Position numbers and translations under genes: made by a program. The notes below the pieces were generated by a model. That model was not told where the DNA came from. It ran no database searches and was given only the letters and a program-made list of their open reading frames with translations. Positions 1 through 5,387 of a stretch of DNA of 5,387 nt are shown here, in pieces. Numbering within the stretch: position 1 is the first letter of the stretch; every line of letters starts with the position of its first letter. Source of the stretch: Candidatus Merdimorpha stercoravium (GTDB taxonomy: Bacteria > Bacteroidota > Bacteroidia > Flavobacteriales > UBA1820); assembly GCA_018715295.1 (NCBI GenBank), contig DVLY01000096.1, positions 1 to 5,387 on the forward strand, given 5' to 3'.

Positions 1-2
1 CT

Positions 3-764
3 TTTTCTCGCGTAAAAACAGTCGTTCATCCGGACTATGCACGCTTCGAGGAGTTTGTCCGAAGGCTGCCTCAGGAGGATTTCCCGGTCGATCGCGTCTT
101 CTGCGACCGCCGCAATACGGTCATCGCCACGCACGACCAGGGCGTCCCGATGGTCGTCAAGAAATACGCACGCCCTACCCTGTTCAATTGTTTCATCTAC
201 ACCTTCTTTCGCCCTTCCAAAGCCCAAAGAGCCTATCGGTATGCCCTGCGGCTGGCTCGCTGCGGGGTCGAAACGGCTGCTCCGATCGGGTACGTACATG
301 TATATCGGCGGGGTATCTTCCATACCGGCTGTTTTCTTTGTCGTTTTCTCCCCTATCCTACCCTTGCCGATGCCAAAGAACTCGACGAAGACGAAAAACG
401 ACAACTCGGCGAAGACTTTATCGCTTTTACCGTCTCTCTGCACCGGCACAGGCTGCTCCCGGGCGATTACAACCCGGGGAATATCCTGTACCACAAAGAT
501 CCCGATGGGAAATACCGCTTCGCTTTGGTGGACATCAATCGGTTTCACTTCGGGAAAGCAGCCATGTCGCACTGCATGCGCTCGTTCACACAGCTCTCCG
601 GTGTCCGCCTTTCACAACTGGCCGCCCTTATCCGCCGGTATTGCGACGTTCGTCATTGGAACCTGAAACGCGCCTGGAAGTATTTCCTGTTCTACCGCCG
701 TTCGCTCTGCCGGAAAGAACGTATAAAATCCAAGTTCAAATCCCTGTTGGGACTATTGCCCTGA
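3..764 (+). CDS. Lipopolysaccharide kinase (WaaP/InaA-like) family protein, 5' partial
   Basis: The frame is open from the window edge to TGA at 762-764, giving 253 visible residues with the start upstream. A later ATG at 150 is unlikely to be the start, because residues 5-49 (VKTVVHPDYARFEEF onward) look like the usual family N-terminus. The protein has a kinase-like fold: a lysine pair in MVVKKY (visible residues 53-54) at the place of the beta-3 ATP-binding lysine, the RPSKAQRAYRYALRL stretch, a catalytic-loop equivalent LPGDYNPGNIL at about 152-162 with Asp and Asn five apart, and LVDINR at about 175-180 in the place of DFG. The C-terminus is basic. No signal peptide or membrane helix is visible, so it is probably cytoplasmic or peripheral at the inner membrane. 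Family members of this type phosphorylate LPS core sugars such as Kdo or heptose; the substrate here is inferred only. Family assignment is fairly sure, biochemical activity less so. It uses ATA and a CTA leucine codon, unlike the two genes downstream. Confidence 0.8.
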   Translation, partial: FSRVKTVVHPDYARFEEFVRRLPQEDFPVDRVFCDRRNTVIATHDQGVPMVVKKYARPTLFNCFIYTFFRPSKAQRAYRYALRLARCGVETAAPIGYVHVYRRGIFHTGCFLCRFLPYPTLADAKELDEDEKRQLGEDFIAFTVSLHRHRLLPGDYNPGNILYHKDPDGKYRFALVDINRFHFGKAAMSHCMRSFTQLSGVRLSQLAALIRRYCDVRHWNLKRAWKYFLFYRRSLCRKERIKSKFKSLLGLLP

Positions 765-972
765 CCCTTTCGGAAACGTTGGGTTTGCCGCATAGAAAGC
801 CCCGCGGTTAGACGCAGGAAGGTCCCCTCCCCTGCCGGTACAACGGGTCGGACGATCTATTCTTTTATACGAAATAACGACTGACAATCTTCTAATAAAC
901 AGGTATTTGAAAAAAAAGCTTTCCCGCAAGGGAAAGCGTTTTTCCAAATCTAAAGGAGAATACCCCCTGTGG
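765..972. other. Convergent intergenic region
   Basis: This is the 208-base gap between two converging genes. Its right part contains the terminator described separately. Its left part holds a modest imperfect hairpin at 814-835: GCAGG pairs with CCTGC, and AGG pairs with CCT after a small internal loop. No T-run follows it, so it is not a convincing terminator. No plausible small gene was found. The one minus-strand open frame here (947 to 753) runs through the terminator and into the end of the kinase-like gene. Confidence 0.6.
910..943. terminator. Bidirectional intrinsic terminator
   Basis: A perfect 8-bp stem GCTTTCCC (918-925) / GGGAAAGC (930-937) closes a GCAA tetraloop. It is flanked on the left by eight A (910-917) and on the right by G then five T (938-943). 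Read on the minus strand, the stem is followed at once by eight T, 36 bases beyond the exporter stop codon: a strong terminator for the lon/exporter direction. Read on the plus strand it has a shorter T5 tract and could also end transcription of the kinase-like gene, 146 bases after that gene's stop. Its position between convergent genes fits the dual role. Confidence 0.9.
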
Positions 973-2838
973 TCAGTTTTCGAACGACTGCATGTGGATC
1001 AACTTGGCGTACATCCCTCCCAAGGCCAGCAGTTGTTCGTGGGTGCCCTGTTCGATGATCCTCCCCTGACTCATCACCACGATCAGGTCGGCGTTCTGAA
1101 TGGTGGACAGGCGGTGGGCCACCACGAAGCTCGTATGTGCGCTCATGAGGTTTTCCAAGGCATTCTGTACCAGTTTCTCGCTTTCGGTGTCCAGAGCCGA
1201 GGTCGCCTCGTCCAAGAGCAGGATGGGTGCATTCTTGAGCACCGCCCGGGCGATGCACAGGCGTTGGCGCTGTCCGCCGGAGAGCCGAAGGCCGGCATCG
1301 CCGATGTTCGTATCGAACCCTTCGGGAAGTCTTTCGATAAATTCCATGGCGTTGGCTACCTGCGCCGCCCGAAGGATTTCCTGATCCGTCGCATCGGGTT
1401 TTCCCAGCAGCAGGTTATTGCGGATCGTGTCGTTGAACAGGAGCGATTCCTGGGTTACCAACCCGCAAAGCCCCCGAAGGTCGGACAGGCGGATGTCCCG
1501 GATGTCGTGCCCGTCGATGGCGATGCTCCCGCCCGTTACGTCGTAGAAACGGCACAGAAGGTTGGTGATGGTCGATTTGCCGCTGCCCGACTGCCCGACG
1601 ATGGCGATGGTCTTCCCCTTGGGAACGGACAGCGAAAAGCCTTGAATAGCCTCTTTTTCCCCGTCGGGATAGCGGAAATGCACGTCGCGGAATTCGATGC
1701 AGCGGTCGAACGAGGGCTTTTGCACCGCGTGCGGGGCGTCGGTGATGGCTACCGGCGTGTCGATGACTTCGTAGATGCGCTGGGCGGCCGCCTCACCGCG
1801 TTTGATGTCCGCAAAGGCCAGGGCGATGTTCTTGGTCGGCTGGAGGATCTGGTAAAAGAGTGCCAGATAGGTGATGAACACCGAGGCCGTCAGGCTGGCA
1901 TCCTTCATGATGAGCACCCCGGCATACCCCATGATGGAGATGATAATGGCCGAGCCGATCATCTCGGACAAGGGAGAGGCCAGTTCGCGCCGGCGCGAGA
2001 TGCGGGCCAGTTGGTCGGAATACTCGTCGTTCACCCCGTCGAAACGCTTCTTGGAAAGCCGCGCAGCGTTGTACGACTTGATGACCTTCAGCCCGGTGAG
2101 GTCTTCCTCCACCAGGGAAAGCAGTACGCCGTATTTCTTGCGCGCCTTTTTCGAAGGCTCCTTGAGCGATTTGGAGATCCGCGTGATGGCATAGGCGGTA
2201 AAGGGCAGCAGGATGACGATGAACACCGTCAGGTTGGGACTGAGCAGGATCAGCGAGATCAGGATCCCGATGACCATCAGCGGGTCCTGTATCGTGCGCG
2301 AGAGCGAGGAAAAGATGGCCCACTGCACTTCCGTTACGTCCGAGGTGATGCGCGAGAGCAGGTCGCCCTTGCGTTTTTCCGAAAAGAACGACAGGTTGAG
2401 CGCCAGGATCTTGTCGTGGATCTGTTTGCGCAGCCGCTGCTCGATACCGATGTTGATGTACGAGAGGAACAGCCCGGCGAAATACCGCGAGACGTTCTTG
2501 AGCACGAAGAGCATGAACCCGGTAAAGCACACCCAGAACAACACCGTGGCCAGCGTATAGTGGTCCATCCAGTAGGTTACCTGGTAGTTGTAGAGTTGGG
2601 TGAGGTAATCCTTCACCCCTTCGGCGCCCTGGCTTTCCAGCACACTCACCCCGTCGATGATCCATGCCGGTTTTTCATAGACCTTTTCGGTCTCTCCGAA
2701 GATAAGACTCAACACCGGGATCAGGGCATAGGTGGACAGGAGCGTAAAAAGAACGGTCAGTATGTTGAATACGACCGTTCCGGCTACCAGTCTTTTGAAA
2801 TGCCCCAGATTCTTGAAAAGGCGCAGGGTGTACTTCAT
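973..2838 (-). CDS. ABC exporter, fused membrane and ATP-binding domains (MsbA-like half-transporter)
   Basis: A half-transporter of 621 residues from the ATG at 2838 to TGA at 975-973, expected to homodimerise in the inner membrane and use ATP to export lipid, drug or another hydrophobic substrate. The N-terminal membrane domain (about 15-345) has hydrophobic segments near 17-48, 95-120, 187-218 (two helices), 293-311 and 318-332. The nucleotide-binding domain follows with every key motif: A-loop Tyr390, Walker A GQSGSGKST (415-423), Q-loop Gln463, signature LSGGQ (519-523), Walker B ILLLDE with Asp543 and Glu544, D-loop SALD (547-550) and H-loop His575. It looks fully active. An in-frame TTG at 2883 would add 15 residues (636 total), but it lies inside an A/T inverted repeat and encodes a lysine-rich tail. 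I prefer the ATG, which begins MKYTLRLFKNLG as expected for the family. It lies 51 bases after lon on the same strand, so is probably cotranscribed. Substrate is unknown: MsbA-type lipid flippase and multidrug exporter are both possible. Confidence 0.92.
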   Translation of the reverse strand: MKYTLRLFKNLGHFKRLVAGTVVFNILTVLFTLLSTYALIPVLSLIFGETEKVYEKPAWIIDGVSVLESQGAEGVKDYLTQLYNYQVTYWMDHYTLATVLFWVCFTGFMLFVLKNVSRYFAGLFLSYINIGIEQRLRKQIHDKILALNLSFFSEKRKGDLLSRITSDVTEVQWAIFSSLSRTIQDPLMVIGILISLILLSPNLTVFIVILLPFTAYAITRISKSLKEPSKKARKKYGVLLSLVEEDLTGLKVIKSYNAARLSKKRFDGVNDEYSDQLARISRRRELASPLSEMIGSAIIISIMGYAGVLIMKDASLTASVFITYLALFYQILQPTKNIALAFADIKRGEAAAQRIYEVIDTPVAITDAPHAVQKPSFDRCIEFRDVHFRYPDGEKEAIQGFSLSVPKGKTIAIVGQSGSGKSTITNLLCRFYDVTGGSIAIDGHDIRDIRLSDLRGLCGLVTQESLLFNDTIRNNLLLGKPDATDQEILRAAQVANAMEFIERLPEGFDTNIGDAGLRLSGGQRQRLCIARAVLKNAPILLLDEATSALDTESEKLVQNALENLMSAHTSFVVAHRLSTIQNADLIVVMSQGRIIEQGTHEQLLALGGMYAKLIHMQSFEN

Positions 2839-2864
2839 GCTCTGCTGCGTGGGTACGCGATTTT

Positions 2865-2886
2865 TTTTTGTCTTAAGCGACAAAAA
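2865..2886. repeat. A/T-rich inverted repeat between lon and the exporter gene
   Basis: TTTTTGTC (2865-2872) and GACAAAAA (2879-2886) form a perfect 8-bp stem around the six-base loop TTAAGC. The left arm lies within a nine-T run (2861-2869), which is A9 in the minus-strand transcript. It starts three bases after the lon stop codon. The stem is mostly A/T and, in the direction of transcription, is followed by A rather than T, so it is not an intrinsic terminator. It may be a weak RNA structure in the leader of the exporter gene or a chance by-product of the homopolymer runs. Confidence 0.45.
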
Positions 2887-2888
2887 TA
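2881..2888 (-). promoter_or_regulatory. Possible Bacteroidetes-type -7 element for the exporter gene
   Basis: On the minus strand the bases read TATTTTTG, an exact match to the Bacteroidetes -7 consensus TAnnTTTG. Transcription would start roughly in the 2870s, giving a leader of about 35 bases before the ATG at 2838. This would also put the in-frame TTG at 2883 upstream of the transcript start, supporting the ATG. No TTTG -33 box is visible at the expected spacing, so this is a one-element match and could be chance in T-rich sequence. Confidence 0.3.
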
Positions 2889-2889
2889 C

Positions 2890-5304
2890 TCAATTTTCCA
2901 GAGCCAGGGGTATTACTTCGTCCATTTTTTTGACGTAATGGAAGGTCATGCCCTTGCGGTAATCCTCGCGGATATCCTCGATGTCCTTGCGGTTGTCCTC
3001 GCACAGGATAATGTCGGTGATGTTGGCCCGGCGGGCAGCCAGGATCTTTTCCTTGATGCCCCCTACCGGCAGTACCTTCCCGCGCAGGGTGATCTCGCCC
3101 GTCATGGCGATCGACGGCTTGACTTTCCGTCCGGTGAGCACCGACACCAGCGAGGTGAGCATCGTGATGCCCGCCGAAGGCCCGTCTTTCGGCGTGGCGC
3201 CTTCCGGCACGTGGACATGCAGGTTGTACTTGGCGATCTCCTCCTCGTCCAGGCCGAACTGTGCGGCGTGCGACTTGATGTATTGCAGGGCGATGGTGGC
3301 CGATTCTTTCATCACGTTGCCCAGGTTTCCGGTCATGGTCAGTTCGCCCTTGCCCTTGAACTTGGTGGACTCGATGTAGAGAATATCGCCGCCTACCGAC
3401 GTCCAGGCCAGTCCCGTGACCACTCCCGGCGTGTCGATCGTCTCGTATTTGTCCGACTCGCGGGAAATACCCAGGATCTTCTGCGCCTGCTCGAACGAGA
3501 TGTCCGGATCGTATTTCTCGTGGGTAACATACTGTTTGGCGCAGTGGCGGACGATCTGGGCGATCTTCTTGTCCAACTGGCGCACACCGCTCTCGCGGGT
3601 GTACCCGTCGATGATCCGCTGGAGCACCTGGTCCGACAGGGTGATCGGGTGGCGTTTCATCCCGTGCTCCTGAAGCTGTTTGGGCAGCAGGTGGCGCTGG
3701 GCGATCTGGACCTTTTCCTCGAGCGTATAACCGTTCATTTCGATGATCTCCATCCGGTCCAACAGTGCCGGCTGGATGGTCGAAAGATTGTTGGCCGTGG
3801 CGATGAACAACACCCGGGAGAGGTCGTAGCCCGTTTCGAGGAAGTTGTCGTAGAACGTATTGTTCTGCTCGGGGTCGAGCACTTCCAGCATGGCCGACGA
3901 AGGGTCGCCCTGTATGCCGACCGAGAGCTTGTCGATCTCGTCCAGGACGAATACCGGGTTGGACACCCCGGCTTTCTTGATCGATTGGATGATCCGCCCG
4001 GGCATGGCCCCGATGTAGGTCTTGCGGTGGCCGCGTATTTCGGCTTCATCGCGCAGTCCGCCCAGGGAAATGCGCACGTACTTCCGCCCCAGCGCTTCGG
4101 CCACGGAGCGTCCCAGGGAAGTCTTACCCACCCCCGGAGGACCGTACAGGCACAGGATCGGAGCCTTCATGTCGCCCTTGAGCTTGAGCACGGCCATGTA
4201 TTCGAGAATGCGTTTTTTGACGTCTTCCAGCCCGTAGTGGTCGCGGTCGAGGATGCGGGCGGCGCGCGAAAGGTCGAAACGGTCCTTGGAATACTCGTTC
4301 CACGGCAGGTCGAGCATCAGTTCCAGGTAGTTCCGCTGTACGGAATAGTCCGGGGTCTGGGGATTCATCCGCTGGAGCTTGCCCAGCTCCTTGTCGAAGA
4401 TACGGGCAATGTCCTCGCTCCATTTTTTGGTTTTGGCCTTCTCGCGCATGTCTTCGACCTCGCTTTCGGCCGAGGAGCCGCCGAGTTCTTCGGCGATGGT
4501 CTTCATCTGCTGGTGCAGGAAGTACTCGCGCTGCTGTTGGTCGAGGTCCTCGCGCACCTTGGACTGGATGTCGTTGCGCAGGGCGGCGCGTTTGAGTTCG
4601 AAGTTGAGGAAACGCAGCACGGTAAGCCCCCGCTGGCGGACGTCGTCCAGGCTCAACAGTTCGTATTTCTGTTCGACCGGCAGGGAAATGTTGGCCGAGA
4701 TGAAATTGATCAGGTAGCGGCGGTTGCGGATGTTCTCCATGGCAAAGAGCATCTCGGAAGACAGGTTGGCGTTTTCCGAGGAGAGTTTGCGCATCGTATC
4801 CTTGATCTCGTCCAGCAGCGCGACGAATTCCGAGGAATCGGTATCCACCTCCGCCTCGTCCTTCATCACGATCGAAGCGCGCAGGTACGGATCGCTCGCT
4901 ACGATGGCTTCCACTTCCATCCGGCGGCGTCCCTGCAGGATGACCGTATAACTGCCGTCGGGCATCTTGAACATCTTGAGGATGCGCGCCACCACGCCCG
5001 TCTTGTAAATGTCTTTCTGCTCGGGGTTTTCCACCCGGGCGTCCGTTTGGGTCGAGACGGCCAGAATGCCGCCCTGACGTTCGCAGTCCTCCACCAGTCG
5101 GATGCTCGAAGGACGTCCTACGCTCACCGGCATGATGACACCGGGAAAGAGCACCATGTTGCGCAGCGGGAGCAGCGGCAGTACCGACGGATAAGTTTCC
5201 TCGGCAGCCGTGCCGTCGTCCTCTTCGTTGGAGGTCATGATGGGGATGATCTCCGAATCCCCCGAAAGGAATTGCTGCAATGACAATTTGTCCAGTTCTA
5301 TCAT
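2890..5304 (-). CDS. lon: ATP-dependent endopeptidase Lon (La)
   Basis: Full-length LonA-type protease of 804 residues (E. coli Lon has 784). It forms cytoplasmic hexamers that unfold and degrade misfolded and regulatory proteins at the cost of ATP. An acidic N-terminal extension (about 1-38) precedes the LON substrate-binding domain (about 42-240, VLPLLPLRNMVLFPG). A helical, partly coiled-coil region follows (about 240-340, with QQQREYFLHQQMKTI). The AAA+ module has Walker A GPPGVGKT (388-395), pore loop Tyr430-Ile431, Walker B VFVLDEID (451-458), sensor-1 Asn505, arginine finger Arg517 and sensor-2 Arg575. The protease domain (about 620-803) has catalytic Ser710 in PKDGPSAG and catalytic Lys753 in GGIKEK, 43 residues later as in E. 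coli Ser679/Lys722. All catalytic residues are present, so it should be active. The ATG at 5304 follows an A-rich leader; an internal ATG (Met23) is the only near alternative. It is the first gene of a probable two-gene unit with the exporter. Confidence 0.98.
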   Translation of the reverse strand: MIELDKLSLQQFLSGDSEIIPIMTSNEEDDGTAAEETYPSVLPLLPLRNMVLFPGVIMPVSVGRPSSIRLVEDCERQGGILAVSTQTDARVENPEQKDIYKTGVVARILKMFKMPDGSYTVILQGRRRMEVEAIVASDPYLRASIVMKDEAEVDTDSSEFVALLDEIKDTMRKLSSENANLSSEMLFAMENIRNRRYLINFISANISLPVEQKYELLSLDDVRQRGLTVLRFLNFELKRAALRNDIQSKVREDLDQQQREYFLHQQMKTIAEELGGSSAESEVEDMREKAKTKKWSEDIARIFDKELGKLQRMNPQTPDYSVQRNYLELMLDLPWNEYSKDRFDLSRAARILDRDHYGLEDVKKRILEYMAVLKLKGDMKAPILCLYGPPGVGKTSLGRSVAEALGRKYVRISLGGLRDEAEIRGHRKTYIGAMPGRIIQSIKKAGVSNPVFVLDEIDKLSVGIQGDPSSAMLEVLDPEQNNTFYDNFLETGYDLSRVLFIATANNLSTIQPALLDRMEIIEMNGYTLEEKVQIAQRHLLPKQLQEHGMKRHPITLSDQVLQRIIDGYTRESGVRQLDKKIAQIVRHCAKQYVTHEKYDPDISFEQAQKILGISRESDKYETIDTPGVVTGLAWTSVGGDILYIESTKFKGKGELTMTGNLGNVMKESATIALQYIKSHAAQFGLDEEEIAKYNLHVHVPEGATPKDGPSAGITMLTSLVSVLTGRKVKPSIAMTGEITLRGKVLPVGGIKEKILAARRANITDIILCEDNRKDIEDIREDYRKGMTFHYVKKMDEVIPLALEN

Positions 5305-5327
5305 GTGTTTTGTTTTTTCTTTAAGGT
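5305..5327 (-). promoter_or_regulatory. A-rich translation leader of lon
   Basis: In the minus-strand transcript the bases just before the lon ATG are almost all A and C (AAAGAAAAAACAAAACAC), with no Shine-Dalgarno GGAGG. A-rich, structure-free leaders of this type are common in Bacteroidota, where anti-Shine-Dalgarno pairing is little used. This supports the ATG at 5304 as the true start. Confidence 0.5.
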
Positions 5328-5328
5328 T

Positions 5329-5355
5329 TGACAGTCGTTTTCCGCCAAAATGTCA
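5329..5355. promoter_or_regulatory. Inverted repeat upstream of lon, possible regulator site or promoter region
   Basis: TGACA (5329-5333) and TGTCA (5351-5355) are inverted copies separated by 17 bases. Inside them TTTT (5338-5341) and AAAA (5347-5350) also face each other, so the region can fold imperfectly or offer a dyad to a regulator. It lies 25-51 bases upstream of the lon ATG, where a promoter or operator is expected. On the minus strand the upstream half also reads as a tighter degenerate dyad, CTGACA-TTT-TGGCGG. No TAnnTTTG element was found, so if this is the promoter it is not a standard housekeeping one. lon is heat-shock controlled in many bacteria; control through this site is inference. 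Confidence 0.3.
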
Positions 5356-5376
5356 GCCCTGCTCTTTCGGTACATT

Positions 5377-5386
5377 CCCCCGGGGG
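5377..5386. repeat. Perfect CCCCCGGGGG palindrome at window edge
   Basis: Five C followed by five G make a 10-bp perfect palindrome one base from the window end. It lies 73-82 bases upstream of the lon start and may belong to the upstream intergenic region or to a neighbouring gene's 3' end. Too little flanking sequence is present to say what it does. Confidence 0.35.
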
Positions 5387-5387
5387 T

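Noticed and set aside
37..811. Two plus-strand frames overlapping the kinase-like gene (37-666 and 188-811)
   Set aside because: Low-complexity Ser/Arg/Pro-rich translations without motifs, in alternative frames of a gene with clear kinase-like signatures.
876..887. AACGACTGACAA resembling AACGACTGTCAA in the lon leader (5328-5339, minus strand)
   Set aside because: An 11-of-12 match between two short stretches is expected by chance many times in a window of this size.
753..947. Minus-strand 64-residue open frame
   Set aside because: It runs through the intrinsic terminator and overlaps the end of the kinase-like gene; no recognisable protein features.
2865..2886. Intrinsic terminator between lon and the exporter
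   Set aside because: The stem is mostly A/T and is followed by A, not T, in the direction of transcription.
907..5283. 1,458-residue plus-strand protein
   Set aside because: It lies wholly antisense to lon and the exporter, both of which have complete motif sets. It begins inside the terminator region, its composition (rich in His, Asp, Arg, Gly, Val) is that of a reverse complement, and its openness is explained by codon bias.
1..5387. CRISPR array, tRNA or rRNA, insertion sequence, phage or attachment site
   Set aside because: No regularly spaced repeats, RNA-gene signatures, transposase motifs or terminal inverted repeats were seen; the window is filled by three ordinary genes.

Overview
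This 5.4 kb window looks like ordinary chromosome from a fairly GC-rich member of the Bacteroidota, most likely order Bacteroidales. An Alistipes-like genus is possible, but I cannot prove it from the sequence. The pointers are protein types I recognise from that group (a Bacteroidales-type WaaP/InaA-like kinase, a Lon with an acidic N-terminal extension, an MsbA-like exporter with a long first outer loop), A-rich leaders in place of strong Shine-Dalgarno sequences, and one match to the Bacteroidetes -7 promoter element.

Layout: from the left edge to 764, on the plus strand, lies the 3' part of a lipopolysaccharide-kinase (WaaP/InaA-like) gene whose start is outside the window. Positions 765-972 are a convergent intergenic gap holding a strong, apparently bidirectional intrinsic terminator at 910-943. 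On the minus strand an MsbA-type ABC exporter half-transporter occupies 973-2838. It is preceded by the ATP-dependent protease Lon (2890-5304), transcribed in the same direction. The two are separated by a 51-base gap containing a short A/T-rich inverted repeat and a -7-like promoter element, so the exporter is probably read through from lon and perhaps also from its own promoter. The lon leader (5305-5387) holds a TGACA/TGTCA inverted repeat and, at the window edge, a perfect CCCCCGGGGG palindrome.

Functionally, lon is cytoplasmic protein quality control. The exporter is an inner-membrane lipid or drug exporter of unknown substrate. The kinase-like protein probably acts on cell-surface glycolipid. 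The kinase and the exporter could both serve the envelope, but they are convergent and separately transcribed, so no joint pathway is shown.

The most conspicuous oddity is a plus-strand open frame of 1,458 codons lying antisense to both the exporter and lon. It is explained by codon bias: the two genes share one codon register and use essentially no TTA, CTA or TCA codons. I found no convincing undescribed system here. No tRNA, rRNA, CRISPR array, insertion sequence or pseudogene was seen.
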